From positions 124,001 to 188,000 of the forward strand of contig CAVSQS010000005.1 in NCBI GenBank assembly GCA_963730165.1: a stretch of DNA of 64,000 nt, read 5' to 3'. Positions 7,977-16,078 of this stretch are shown here, piece after piece. Source of the stretch: DASSQJ01 sp963730165. Its GTDB lineage: Bacteria > Actinomycetota > Actinomycetes > Actinomycetales > Dermatophilaceae. Under the pieces are notes generated by a model. The model was not told the DNA's origin, ran no database searches, and saw only the letters and a program-made list of their open reading frames with translations. How positions within the stretch are numbered: position 1 is the stretch's first letter; each line of letters begins with the position of its first letter. A program made the translations under genes and the position numbers.

Positions 7977-8977
7977 AGGTCAGCGTCGTCGTCGTCGGCC
8001 ACGGCGACGAACCCCACCTGGCCCGTTGCCTCGAATCGGTCACAGGACAACTGGCGTCGGACGACGAGGTCGTTCTGGTCGACAACGGTGTCATCGTGCT
8101 ACCAGACACCGGTGACGCACGGGTGGTGACACCCGTGGCGAACGAAGGCTTCGGCGCAGGATGCCGTGCCGGTGTCGAGGCCAGTTTCGGCGAGGTTCTG
8201 GTCTTCGTCAACTCCGATGCCGTGCTCCGTCCGGGCGCGATCGCGGCGCTCCGCGAAGGGGCGAGGGATCGCCGAGTGGGACTCGTGGGCGGCCTCGTCG
8301 TGCTGGCAGACCAGCCCGAACGCGTCAACTCGGTGGGCCTCCCCGTCCACCTGTCCGGCCTCAGCTGGTGCGATGGCTACGGCGACCCCGTTGACGTGCA
8401 CCGGCAGCCGCGAACTATCGCGTCGGTGGCCGGGGCGCTCTTCGCGTGCCGCCGCGAGGTATGGGACCTCCTTGGCGGGATGGACGTGTCCTACTTCATG
8501 TACCACGAGGACACTGATCTGAGTCTCCGCTGCCATCTGGCCGGGCTCGACGTCGTTTACTGCCCCGGCGCGGTTGCAGAACACGCCTACGACTTCTCGC
8601 GGAACCCCAGCAAGATGTTCCACCTCGAGCGGAACCGCTTCCTCACTGTTCTCGGCGACTACCCCACACACCTGCTCCTCCGAGTTCTCCCCGTCATGCT
8701 TGTCCTCGAGCCGCTCTACGTCCTCATCGCCCTTCGGGACGGGTGGGGGGCCGAGAAACTGCGAGCCTGGGCATGGCTTCTGAGTCATGCAGCGGCCATT
8801 GCCGGGCGGCGCCGACGCGTTCAGGCATCCGTCGTCGACAAGCACGGCATCGACGCGCTGCTCACGCCGACCATCACGCAGAGCCAGCTGCGGTCGCCCG
8901 GTGCGCTGCCCCTCCTGAACAGAGCACTGACGGGCTATTGGCGTCTCGCCCGCCCGTCCGTTGCGGCGGCGTCGTGA
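7973..8977 (+). CDS. family 2 glycosyltransferase, rhamnosyltransferase-like
   Basis: A 334-residue GT-A protein starting at a TTG inside the previous stop (TTGA overlap). Motifs: VSVVVVGHGDE at the N-terminus, the NSD metal site at 80-82, the acceptor-side motif HEDTDLSLR at 178-186, and a hydrophobic patch near 230-245 that probably associates with the membrane. This pattern is typical of the rhamnosyl- and galactofuranosyl-transferase branch of GT2. The specific linkage is not predictable. It lies within a chain of coupled genes and should act on the inner face of the cytoplasmic membrane. Confidence 0.85.
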   Translation: MKVSVVVVGHGDEPHLARCLESVTGQLASDDEVVLVDNGVIVLPDTGDARVVTPVANEGFGAGCRAGVEASFGEVLVFVNSDAVLRPGAIAALREGARDRRVGLVGGLVVLADQPERVNSVGLPVHLSGLSWCDGYGDPVDVHRQPRTIASVAGALFACRREVWDLLGGMDVSYFMYHEDTDLSLRCHLAGLDVVYCPGAVAEHAYDFSRNPSKMFHLERNRFLTVLGDYPTHLLLRVLPVMLVLEPLYVLIALRDGWGAEKLRAWAWLLSHAAAIAGRRRRVQASVVDKHGIDALLTPTITQSQLRSPGALPLLNRALTGYWRLARPSVAAAS

Positions 8978-9990
8978 CCCTCGCCCCCGGCGTGGGGTCG
9001 GGCTTCGGCGTTGTCGTTCTCGCGGCCTATCGCCCCGATCGCGAGCTCTTCCGCCGCCAGCTGCAGTCGATCCGCGATCAGACCAATGTCGACCTGCGGT
9101 GCGTCGTGGGCTCCGACGGCGATGGGGGGCGAACACGCGCGATGGTCAGGGCGATCGTCGACGACGACCCCCGGTTCGAGGTGATTGAGTGGCCCGACAA
9201 CGTTGGCTTCTACCTCAACTTCGAGCGGCTCCTGGCCGCGGTGCCGCGAGCAGCGTCCTGGGTCGCCCTCAGCGACCAGGACGACATCTGGCATTCCGAC
9301 AAGCTCGAGCGCCTGCTGCCTCACCTCGCCGAGTTTGCGCTGGTCTCCGGCCAGGCCCGCATCGTTTCCTGGCCCAGCGGCAACGTGGTCCTCGACAGGA
9401 CCGGGCGCCGCGTGGTCGGTTTCGACGACTTGCTCCTCGAGAACCAGATCACTGGCTCGATGGCAGTCTTCCGGAGAGAACTCCTCGACTTGGCACTCCC
9501 CTTTCCGCGATACCCGGTCGTGACTCAGCTCCACGACCACTGGCTCGGACTCTGCGCCGCAGCATCCGGCGGCTACACCGTCCTGGACGACGTCGTCCAG
9601 GACTACACCCAGCACGGTGGGAACGCTGTGGGTGAGCGTCGTCGAGGACCTGGCACGATCCGAGCCGGATGGTCCGAACTCCTGTCGGCCACCGACCACG
9701 CCAGAGGTGGCCATGGAGTTCGCGCCGTGTTGCAGACCAGCGCAGAACTCAGCTTCGGGTGGAGGCGGGCCATGGTCAACACACTGCGTGCCCGAGCGCG
9801 GCCACGGGTGGTGGCGCCCCCGCTGCCCGTCCTCGACACGCGGCGCAGTGCCGCGCGCCTGATGAGCCAGGCCGTACGCTCGTCGAACGTGACCGCCCGT
9901 ACCGTCGCCACGTTCGCCGCCGGCCTCCCTTCAGCGCTCGCCCTCTCTCCGGCCCGCCTCAAGCCCAGGACCGAGGGATCGGTCCGATGA
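8974..9990 (+). CDS. family 2 glycosyltransferase
   Basis: A 338-residue protein beginning at a GTG that overlaps the preceding stop (GTGA). The GT-A core holds VVVLAAYRPDRELF, the conserved SDQDDIWHSDKLE block (residues 100-112), where DQDD supplies the metal-binding aspartates, and HDHWLGLCAA near residue 190. The DQDDIW form is common in capsule and O-antigen transferases that add rhamnose or glucose. The open frame extends upstream to 8743, but that extension lies over the previous gene and is not supported. The stop overlaps the methyltransferase start (ATGA). Confidence 0.85.
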   Translation: MTLAPGVGSGFGVVVLAAYRPDRELFRRQLQSIRDQTNVDLRCVVGSDGDGGRTRAMVRAIVDDDPRFEVIEWPDNVGFYLNFERLLAAVPRAASWVALSDQDDIWHSDKLERLLPHLAEFALVSGQARIVSWPSGNVVLDRTGRRVVGFDDLLLENQITGSMAVFRRELLDLALPFPRYPVVTQLHDHWLGLCAAASGGYTVLDDVVQDYTQHGGNAVGERRRGPGTIRAGWSELLSATDHARGGHGVRAVLQTSAELSFGWRRAMVNTLRARARPRVVAPPLPVLDTRRSAARLMSQAVRSSNVTARTVATFAAGLPSALALSPARLKPRTEGSVR

Positions 9991-10838
9991 CGGGCTCCGA
10001 GGTGCCCCTGGAGTCCGCCTGCTGGCTCTGCGGCGAGACTTCAGCCCCGGACCCTTCCCTCGCAGCAGTCGGCTACAGGCGGTGTACTGCCTGTGGGTTT
10101 GTCTTCGACCCCAGGCGGAATTCACCCGACACCGAGGCACTCCGGTACACCGGAGAGTACTTCGCAACCTACGCACATCGGTCAGGACGCACTTCCTACG
10201 ACGACCCACCGTCGCGCCTGCGTGAAGCGGAACGGCGCGTGGACTTCGTCTCGAGATTCATCGCGAACGGTTCTCTCGTCGAGATCGGCAGCGCGACGGG
10301 CTATTTCGTCGAGCGAGCGAGCGCTCGCGGCTTCCAAGCAGTCGGAGTCGAACCCTCGGCAGAGGCCGCTGGGGAGGCTCGCCGACTCGGCAGGCTCGTC
10401 CTCGAGGGAACACTGGCAGAAGCGTCCGGATGGTCAGACTCCTACGATGTGGTGTGCCTGTGGCACGTCTTCGAACACCTTCCCGCGCCTATCGAGGCCG
10501 CACGTCAACTCCGTGAGCTTGCCGTTCCCGGCGGCTGGGTGTTCCTGGAGGTGCCCAACATCGCCAGCGCTCGGGCCCGACGACGCGGGACGCGTTGGCG
10601 GGCACTGGAGCCTGACAACCACGTAGCGCAATACACCCCGTCGACGTTGCAGGCTGCGATTGTGTCCGCCGGTTTCCGTGTCGTCGACTGCCACACCGTC
10701 TCGTACCGCTCGTACGGGCGAGGCGGTTATCGGTCCGTCCTGCACGCTGGTTTCGACGGCCTCTTCGGGGGGGGAGTCAAGGCACGGCACCCAGTAGGGC
10801 ACGAGCTCCTGCGGCTCGTAGCTCGCGCACCGGGATAA
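9987..10838 (+). CDS. SAM-dependent methyltransferase with N-terminal zinc ribbon
   Basis: A 283-residue protein. CWLCG (12-16) and CTACG (33-37) form a probable four-cysteine zinc site. The Rossmann-type methyltransferase domain follows: motif I EIGSATGYF (99-107), VGVEPS at the end of strand 2, and VVCLWHVFEHLPAP in motif II/post-II. Proteins of this shape are common in glycan clusters, where they methylate sugars or terminate chains; the substrate here is unknown. It is coupled to the upstream glycosyltransferase by an ATGA overlap and is 4 bp from the next gene. Confidence 0.85.
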   Translation: MTGSEVPLESACWLCGETSAPDPSLAAVGYRRCTACGFVFDPRRNSPDTEALRYTGEYFATYAHRSGRTSYDDPPSRLREAERRVDFVSRFIANGSLVEIGSATGYFVERASARGFQAVGVEPSAEAAGEARRLGRLVLEGTLAEASGWSDSYDVVCLWHVFEHLPAPIEAARQLRELAVPGGWVFLEVPNIASARARRRGTRWRALEPDNHVAQYTPSTLQAAIVSAGFRVVDCHTVSYRSYGRGGYRSVLHAGFDGLFGGGVKARHPVGHELLRLVARAPG

Positions 10839-10842
10839 CGCC

Positions 10843-11715
10843 GTGCCACAACTTGCCGCAACCCTCGTCCTGCACGACCCACCTCCTGATGGCGGCGCCA
10901 CCCTACGACGGCTCGGTGCGCTGCCATCGAGGGTGAGTACGGGGCTGCACCTGTTCATCGAGGACAACTCTGCGCAGGCGCTTCGGCTCCCCCCCAAGCT
11001 CGCCGCCGCCTACTCCTGGGACGGCTCGAACCCCGGCCTTGCCGCACGGTACGAGGACGCTGCTGTCCGGGCCGAGGCGGCGGGATGTGATTGGTTGATG
11101 CTGCTGGATCAGGACACCGCCGTCACCGCCGACTACATCTGCGAAGTCCGTCGAACACTCGCGGACGAGATCCTGCCCGAAGGGGTCGACGCGCTGGTGC
11201 CGACTGTCCGGGACGGAAAGCGCGTGCTGTCACCCCATCGCCGCGTCCGCCTCCGCACGCGTCCGGTTCCCGGTCCCCTCCCGGGGGTCGTCGAAGAACC
11301 CTGCAGCTGGATCAACTCCGGCACGGTGCTGCGACTGTCGGCGGTCCGCGCGATCGGAGGATTCCCGACGGACTATCCCCTCGATTACCTCGACCACGTT
11401 GTGGCTACGCGCCTCCAGCAACACGGGAGCCGGGTATGGGCCCTCGCCTCCGTCCTCGAGCACCACCTCTCGGTCCTGGGCGACCAGCAGATTCCGAAAG
11501 ACCGCATGACCTCCGTCCTCGACGCCGAAGCGCGCTTCTACCGGGAGTACGGAACGATCGAAGACGCTGCGTGGCTCGCCCTTCGTCGCACCGGCCGGGC
11601 GGCGAGATCGACGCTCCACCGCGGCGTTCCGATCCCGGCAGGGGCTGCCTGGACGGCAGCCGCTGCCTCTGCCAAGGCGCTCTTCGATCGACTTCGCGTG
11701 AGACACGATGGCTGA
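10843..11715 (+). CDS. family 2 glycosyltransferase
   Basis: A 290-residue protein starting at GTG. The GT-A core has FIEDNSAQ (38-45) and WLMLLDQDTAVTADY (84-98) with the DQD metal site, then SWINSGTVLRLSAVRAIGGFP, typical of rhamnosyltransferase RfbF/WcaA-like members, and DYLDHVVATRL in place of the ED acceptor motif. The N-terminus is short, with the nucleotide-binding strand beginning immediately. It overlaps the flippase gene by 8 bp. Donor and acceptor unknown. Confidence 0.82.
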   Translation: MPQLAATLVLHDPPPDGGATLRRLGALPSRVSTGLHLFIEDNSAQALRLPPKLAAAYSWDGSNPGLAARYEDAAVRAEAAGCDWLMLLDQDTAVTADYICEVRRTLADEILPEGVDALVPTVRDGKRVLSPHRRVRLRTRPVPGPLPGVVEEPCSWINSGTVLRLSAVRAIGGFPTDYPLDYLDHVVATRLQQHGSRVWALASVLEHHLSVLGDQQIPKDRMTSVLDAEARFYREYGTIEDAAWLALRRTGRAARSTLHRGVPIPAGAAWTAAAASAKALFDRLRVRHDG

Positions 11716-12970
11716 GGGCAGGTTTCCTCGCGACCTCACGTCGCTGGTGGATGCCACGGACCGCCGCCTGCTCCACACCGGCTTGCCGCTGCTCGTGACG
11801 AGCGCGACGATGGTGCTCATCCCGGTGATCGCGCGCCAGTACCTCGACGACGGTGACTACGCGGTGTGGGCCCTGCTCCTGACCGTGATCGTCTCGGCCG
11901 GCCTGCTCGACCTCGGCGGCAGCGCCTACGTCCAGTCCCTCGGCTTCGGGCGGCGAACCACCCCCCGGCAGTACCTGACCGCCATCGCTCTGGCCGCGGG
12001 CGGTGCAGCGCTCGTGGCGGGCGTCGCAGCCGGGCTGATCGGCGTGGTTCTCCCCCGGATGGGGGTCCAGGCGTCCGCGCCAGAGGTGCACCTGCTCGTC
12101 CTCGCCTGCGGCTTGGCCGCCGTCGTCCGCGGGGCGGTCCAGGTCATGTTGGCGCGGCTCCAGATCGCCGAACGTTTCACCTTGAGGTCCACCACCGCTG
12201 TGCTTCAAGCTGCGGTTCAGGTCTGCACGTGCTGGCTGCTGCTCGCCCGCGGCTACGGTCTGTGGTCCCTTGCGGGCGGGATCCTCGCGGGGTCGGCCCT
12301 CGCGCTGCTCACAGCCCACCTCGCCCTCGTCCTGCGACCCGACCGGCTCTCACCTACCCGCGTCCACGCTCCCGTGGCCCGCTTCGCGTTCTACCGCACG
12401 ACAGCCACGGTTCTCGGCATCCTGTCCTCCCAGGGAGACCGCTGGGTCCTGGCCGCTGTGGCAGCACCCGCATTCCTGGCCGACTACGACCTCGCGCTGC
12501 GCTTCGCTCTGGTCCCACTCGGCGTGGTCGGCGCGATGGTCGCAGGCATCATCGCCGAGGCGCCGGCCACAGCCCCAGGGGTCGACCGCCGACGGCTGGT
12601 AGACCGGTACACCAGGCGCGTCGCCGCGATAATCGCCGTGCTGTCCGTGCTCGATGTGGGCGCCGTTCTCGTCCTCGGCGCCCTCGGGGTGGTGCCGATC
12701 AGCGGGCAGCTCCTCGGCATCCTCGGCATGGCTCTCGTGTGGTCGGGCGCCAACGCCCTGACGGCACCGACCACGTTCGCCTTCGTCGGGATCGGACAGC
12801 CGCAACGCGAGCTGCTGTATGCCGCTCCGACGCTCGCATGTCTCGGCCTCGCGTGGGCGCTCGCCATCGCCGTGCAGACGCCGTGGCTGGTCCCGGTCGG
12901 CGCCCTGATGGCGATCACGGGCTGGTCATTGTGGTTCACCCACTACGGGCGCTCCAGAGCGGCCTACTGA
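11708..12970 (+). CDS. Wzx-like polysaccharide flippase (MOP superfamily)
   Basis: A 420-residue protein with about 12 hydrophobic helices in two similar halves. It begins with a short cytoplasmic segment and LLVTSATMVLIPVIARQYL in the first helix; helix-flanking sequence SQGDRWVLAAVAAPAFLADYDLALR near residue 240 is typical of the polysaccharide-export branch of the MOP/MATE superfamily. Its place as last gene of an operon with four glycosyltransferases supports a role in flipping lipid-linked glycan across the membrane. The stop codon lies 8 bp from the end of the convergent epimerase gene. Confidence 0.82.
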   Translation: MAEGRFPRDLTSLVDATDRRLLHTGLPLLVTSATMVLIPVIARQYLDDGDYAVWALLLTVIVSAGLLDLGGSAYVQSLGFGRRTTPRQYLTAIALAAGGAALVAGVAAGLIGVVLPRMGVQASAPEVHLLVLACGLAAVVRGAVQVMLARLQIAERFTLRSTTAVLQAAVQVCTCWLLLARGYGLWSLAGGILAGSALALLTAHLALVLRPDRLSPTRVHAPVARFAFYRTTATVLGILSSQGDRWVLAAVAAPAFLADYDLALRFALVPLGVVGAMVAGIIAEAPATAPGVDRRRLVDRYTRRVAAIIAVLSVLDVGAVLVLGALGVVPISGQLLGILGMALVWSGANALTAPTTFAFVGIGQPQRELLYAAPTLACLGLAWALAIAVQTPWLVPVGALMAITGWSLWFTHYGRSRAAY

Positions 12971-12978
12971 ATCCTCGC

Positions 12979-14025
12979 TCAGATCCGTCCGTCGCGAAGG
13001 GCCTCGTCAACCCAGGGAATGACGATGTCGAGCATCTCGTCGAGGGTCGTCGTCGCTTCGAAGCCCAGCACCTCCCGGGCCTTCGTCACCTCGGGAACGC
13101 GCCTCTGGACGTCGTGGTCGAACGCCGGATCATGGATGAACGTCAGGGGCCGGCCCCCGTTCACCTTGCGCCAGATGGCGGTCGCGAGCTCGCTGACAGT
13201 GGTCGAGGTCGGCGTCGAGAGGTTGAAGTCCTCTCCCGTGGCGCCCGGGTGCTCCATGGCGGTCACGATGCCGCGGGCGAGGTCACCCGCATACGTGTAG
13301 TGCCGCACCTGGCTGCCGTCCCCCAGAATGTGCAGCGGATCCTGGCCCTTGAGGACCTTCTGCACGAGGTCCGGGACGACGTGGCTCATCGCGAGCTTGA
13401 CGTTGCCGCTCACGATCTCGACGTCCCCCAGGGCGCGCTGTTCTCCGACGCCGACGCAGTTGAAGGGGCGGACGATGGTGTACGGCAGCCCGTACTGGTC
13501 GTGGGCGGCCCGCGCGAAGTACTCCACCGCCAACTTCTGGAATCCGTAGGAAGACGCCGGCGGTGGCTGGGTCAGCTCGTCGCCCTCAACCGAAGGCCAC
13601 CGCGTCGTCGATTCGAAGACCATGGACGACGAGAGGTAGGTGGCCTTCCGGAGTGACCCGTCGCGGTGCGCCGAGATAGCCGCGTCACACGTCGCCGCGA
13701 TGATCCGCTCATTGGTGGCGAGCAGGTCGTAGGCGTAAGCGTGGAAGTAGGAGATACCCCCGATCATCGCGGCGCCGGCGACCAGGTGTTCACAGCCGTC
13801 GAGCAGGTCACGCAGCAGCGCCACGTCGGTGGCATCGCCCTGGACGAAGCGGTAGCGCGGATGGCCGTCGTAGGACTTGGTCACCGGGCCGTACTTCGAG
13901 AGATTGTCCAGCCCCACAACGCGGTATCCGCGGTCCAACAACTCCTCGACGACGTACCCGCCGATGAAGCCTGCCGCCCCGGTGACGAGGACCTGAACCG
14001 GCCCGGAATCGTCCACGTCAGTCAT
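12979..14025 (-). CDS. NAD-dependent sugar epimerase/dehydratase
   Basis: A 348-residue extended short-chain dehydrogenase. The nucleotide-binding glycine motif TGAAGFIG is at 15-22, the catalytic serines at 132-133 (YLSSSMVF), and Tyr160-x3-Lys164 (SSYGFQK) completes the active site. The C-terminal half has RPFNCVGVGEQ and DFNLS, as in nucleotide-sugar epimerases and dehydratases. It is the last gene of a reverse set with a GT2 (8-bp overlap) and a nucleotide-sugar dehydrogenase, so it probably remodels a UDP- or GDP-sugar used by the neighbouring transferases. GalE-like activity is possible but not established. Confidence 0.85.
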   Translation of the reverse strand: MTDVDDSGPVQVLVTGAAGFIGGYVVEELLDRGYRVVGLDNLSKYGPVTKSYDGHPRYRFVQGDATDVALLRDLLDGCEHLVAGAAMIGGISYFHAYAYDLLATNERIIAATCDAAISAHRDGSLRKATYLSSSMVFESTTRWPSVEGDELTQPPPASSYGFQKLAVEYFARAAHDQYGLPYTIVRPFNCVGVGEQRALGDVEIVSGNVKLAMSHVVPDLVQKVLKGQDPLHILGDGSQVRHYTYAGDLARGIVTAMEHPGATGEDFNLSTPTSTTVSELATAIWRKVNGGRPLTFIHDPAFDHDVQRRVPEVTKAREVLGFEATTTLDEMLDIVIPWVDEALRDGRI

Positions 14026-14779
14026 CCTCCTGTGCGTTGACCCGCGCGATCCGCGCCGATGCCGCCTTGACCTGCTCGAGGGTCAGGCGAGGTCCGAAGG
14101 CGAAGGCGTACCAGCGAAGGTACCGGGGAACCCACTCCCGTAGCTGGAACCTGGATTCGCCTGTCGTCCGTTCCAGCCAGATCGTCGGCAGCTCGGCCAC
14201 GGGCAGACGCAGGCGCCGTGCCTTCGCGGTCAGCTCCAGACCGATCTCGAACCCGCTGCGACTGTCGATGCCGACGTCTCGCACGAACTGTCGGGAGTAC
14301 GCCTTGAAGCTGTTCGTCGCGTCGTAGGTTCCCGCTCGACCGACGATGCCGAGACTGAGCCCAGCCATCCGGGAGAGGGTCGTCTTGACGAGTGGGCCAC
14401 CGACGTGCTGCCCCCCGGACGAGAAGCGGGATGCCGCAGCCACGACGACGCCCCTGTCGACGAGCCTCGCCAGCGGGTCGATCTGCTGGGGGTCGTCGCT
14501 ACCGTCGGCCATCGTGACGACGACGATGGGATGACTGGCCTCGTCAACGCCGAAGCGGATCGCGTTCGCCGGTCCACGACCGTAGGTGCTGACCCGCGGC
14601 TGGACTCGGGGATCGTCGTCGAAGACGTCGAGGGCGTCGAGCGTGGGATCCTCGACCTCGTCCACGACTACGAGGACCTCGCACTCCGACTGCACGGCGC
14701 CGAGGACCCGGTCGATGACCCCTCTGATGGTGTCCTGCTCGTGGTAGGCGGGGATGACGACCGAGACCGACAGGCTCAC
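14018..14779 (-). CDS. family 2 glycosyltransferase, DPM1-like, soluble
   Basis: A 253-residue GT-A protein: VSVVIPAYHEQDTI at the N-terminus, the VVVDEVEDPT loop, and the metal site MADGSDDPQQI (90-100). A further conserved block, TYDATNSFKAYSRQFV, matches the DPM1/DPG synthase branch. No membrane helices are evident, unlike the GT2 at 6906. Both ends overlap neighbours (8 bp with the epimerase, 4 bp with the dehydrogenase), so the three are coupled. Probably transfers a sugar to a polyprenyl phosphate. Confidence 0.85.
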   Translation of the reverse strand: MSLSVSVVIPAYHEQDTIRGVIDRVLGAVQSECEVLVVVDEVEDPTLDALDVFDDDPRVQPRVSTYGRGPANAIRFGVDEASHPIVVVTMADGSDDPQQIDPLARLVDRGVVVAAASRFSSGGQHVGGPLVKTTLSRMAGLSLGIVGRAGTYDATNSFKAYSRQFVRDVGIDSRSGFEIGLELTAKARRLRLPVAELPTIWLERTTGESRFQLREWVPRYLRWYAFAFGPRLTLEQVKAASARIARVNAQEDD

Positions 14780-15981
14780 AGGACTCGATGGGAGTCGGTG
14801 ATGCCCCAGACGTCGACCACCGGGGTCGAGACCGCGAGCCCGCGGTAAGCCTCGTGCGGGGCGCCGATGACGAGCACGTCCGAACGCGACAGCACCTCGT
14901 CCAGGGGGTGCAGGTCGGGGTCGGTGGTCACGTAGGGGTCGGTCGTGAGGACCGTTGCGGCGCGGTGGTTGAGCAGGCGCTTGAGCCGGTACGACAGGCT
15001 CGAACGGGTGTCGTCGCTCTCCCCCTTGAAGGCCATGCCGAGGACGCCGACGGTGGCGTCACCGAGGTCCAGCCGGGCGCCGAGCTGGTCCACGATGAAC
15101 TGCGGCAGACCCTCGTTGACGACCATGGCCGAGTGTCCCAGCGGGAAGACGTTGTGGCCGAGCGCGGCCAGCTGCATGGTGTCCTTGAAGAGGCATGGGC
15201 CTGCAGCGAATCCCGGCCCCGGCAGGCCGCCGGCCCTGGGGTAGTCGTACGACATGGCGTGACGGACCGTCTCGAAGTCGACACCGAGGCTCGTCGCCAT
15301 CATGAAGAACTGGTTGGCCGCTGCGAACCGGATGTAGCGCCACGCGTTGGTGAAGAGCTTGGCGAGCTCTGCCTCCTCGGGCGAGAGCTCGACGATCGAG
15401 CCGGTCAGCTTGCCGAAGAGCGAGGCGGAGCGCATCCGTGCCGTCGGGTTGCGGGCAGCCACGATCTGCGGCAGCTCGAAGAGCTCGGTCATGGCACGGC
15501 CCTCGGCGATCCGCTCGGGGCAGAAGGCGACATCGATAGCCAGGCCGCTGCGCTCGAGGATCTGCTCGACCCTCCGAGTCACCCCGGGGTACACCGTGCT
15601 GCGAAGGATGACGACCTGGCCGTCGCGCAGGTGGGGCTCGAGGTGGTGCACGGCGCTGGGAACGGCATCGGGGTCGGGCGCGAGGTGTGCGTCGACGGGG
15701 GTACCGACGACGACGACGACGTACTCGGCGGCGGAGACGGACGCCGGATCGTCGGAAACCGCCAGGGTGCCGCTCTCGAGGACCTCGCGCAGCAGCGCAT
15801 CCGCGCCGTCCTCACGGAAGGGCATCTCGCCGGCGGCGATTCGGCCGAGCGCCTCGGCGTTGATGTCGTACGCGGTGACCCGGAGGCCGCGGCTGGCCAG
15901 CGCGATCGACAGCGGCAGCCCGACGTGTCCTGCACCGCCGACGACGACGACGTCAGCGGCGAAATCGGGGTACATCGACAT
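14776..15981 (-). CDS. UDP-sugar 6-dehydrogenase (WecC/Ugd family)
   Basis: A 401-residue protein. The start was set at ATG 15981 because GGAGGGAGGT lies 6-7 nt upstream. Motifs: dinucleotide site VVGGAGHVGLP (13-23), VGTPVDA in the centre, CPERIAEG (154-161), Lys209 in the ELAKLFTN block, and the catalytic Cys263 in GPCLFKD (261-267). This is the four-electron UDP-glucose/UDP-HexNAc 6-dehydrogenase family; the CPERxxEG form is closer to UDP-ManNAc dehydrogenases than to Ugd. It would supply a uronic acid donor. It heads the dehydrogenase-GT2-epimerase unit. Confidence 0.88.
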   Translation of the reverse strand: MSMYPDFAADVVVVGGAGHVGLPLSIALASRGLRVTAYDINAEALGRIAAGEMPFREDGADALLREVLESGTLAVSDDPASVSAAEYVVVVVGTPVDAHLAPDPDAVPSAVHHLEPHLRDGQVVILRSTVYPGVTRRVEQILERSGLAIDVAFCPERIAEGRAMTELFELPQIVAARNPTARMRSASLFGKLTGSIVELSPEEAELAKLFTNAWRYIRFAAANQFFMMATSLGVDFETVRHAMSYDYPRAGGLPGPGFAAGPCLFKDTMQLAALGHNVFPLGHSAMVVNEGLPQFIVDQLGARLDLGDATVGVLGMAFKGESDDTRSSLSYRLKRLLNHRAATVLTTDPYVTTDPDLHPLDEVLSRSDVLVIGAPHEAYRGLAVSTPVVDVWGITDSHRVL

Positions 15982-16078
15982 GAACGCACCTCCCTCCGAG
16001 TCCCCCATCCTCCCGACCCCCCGTGCACGTCGGATCGTCCGTTCGGTCACTGCCCAGGGGGCCGAATGTCGAGATCGC

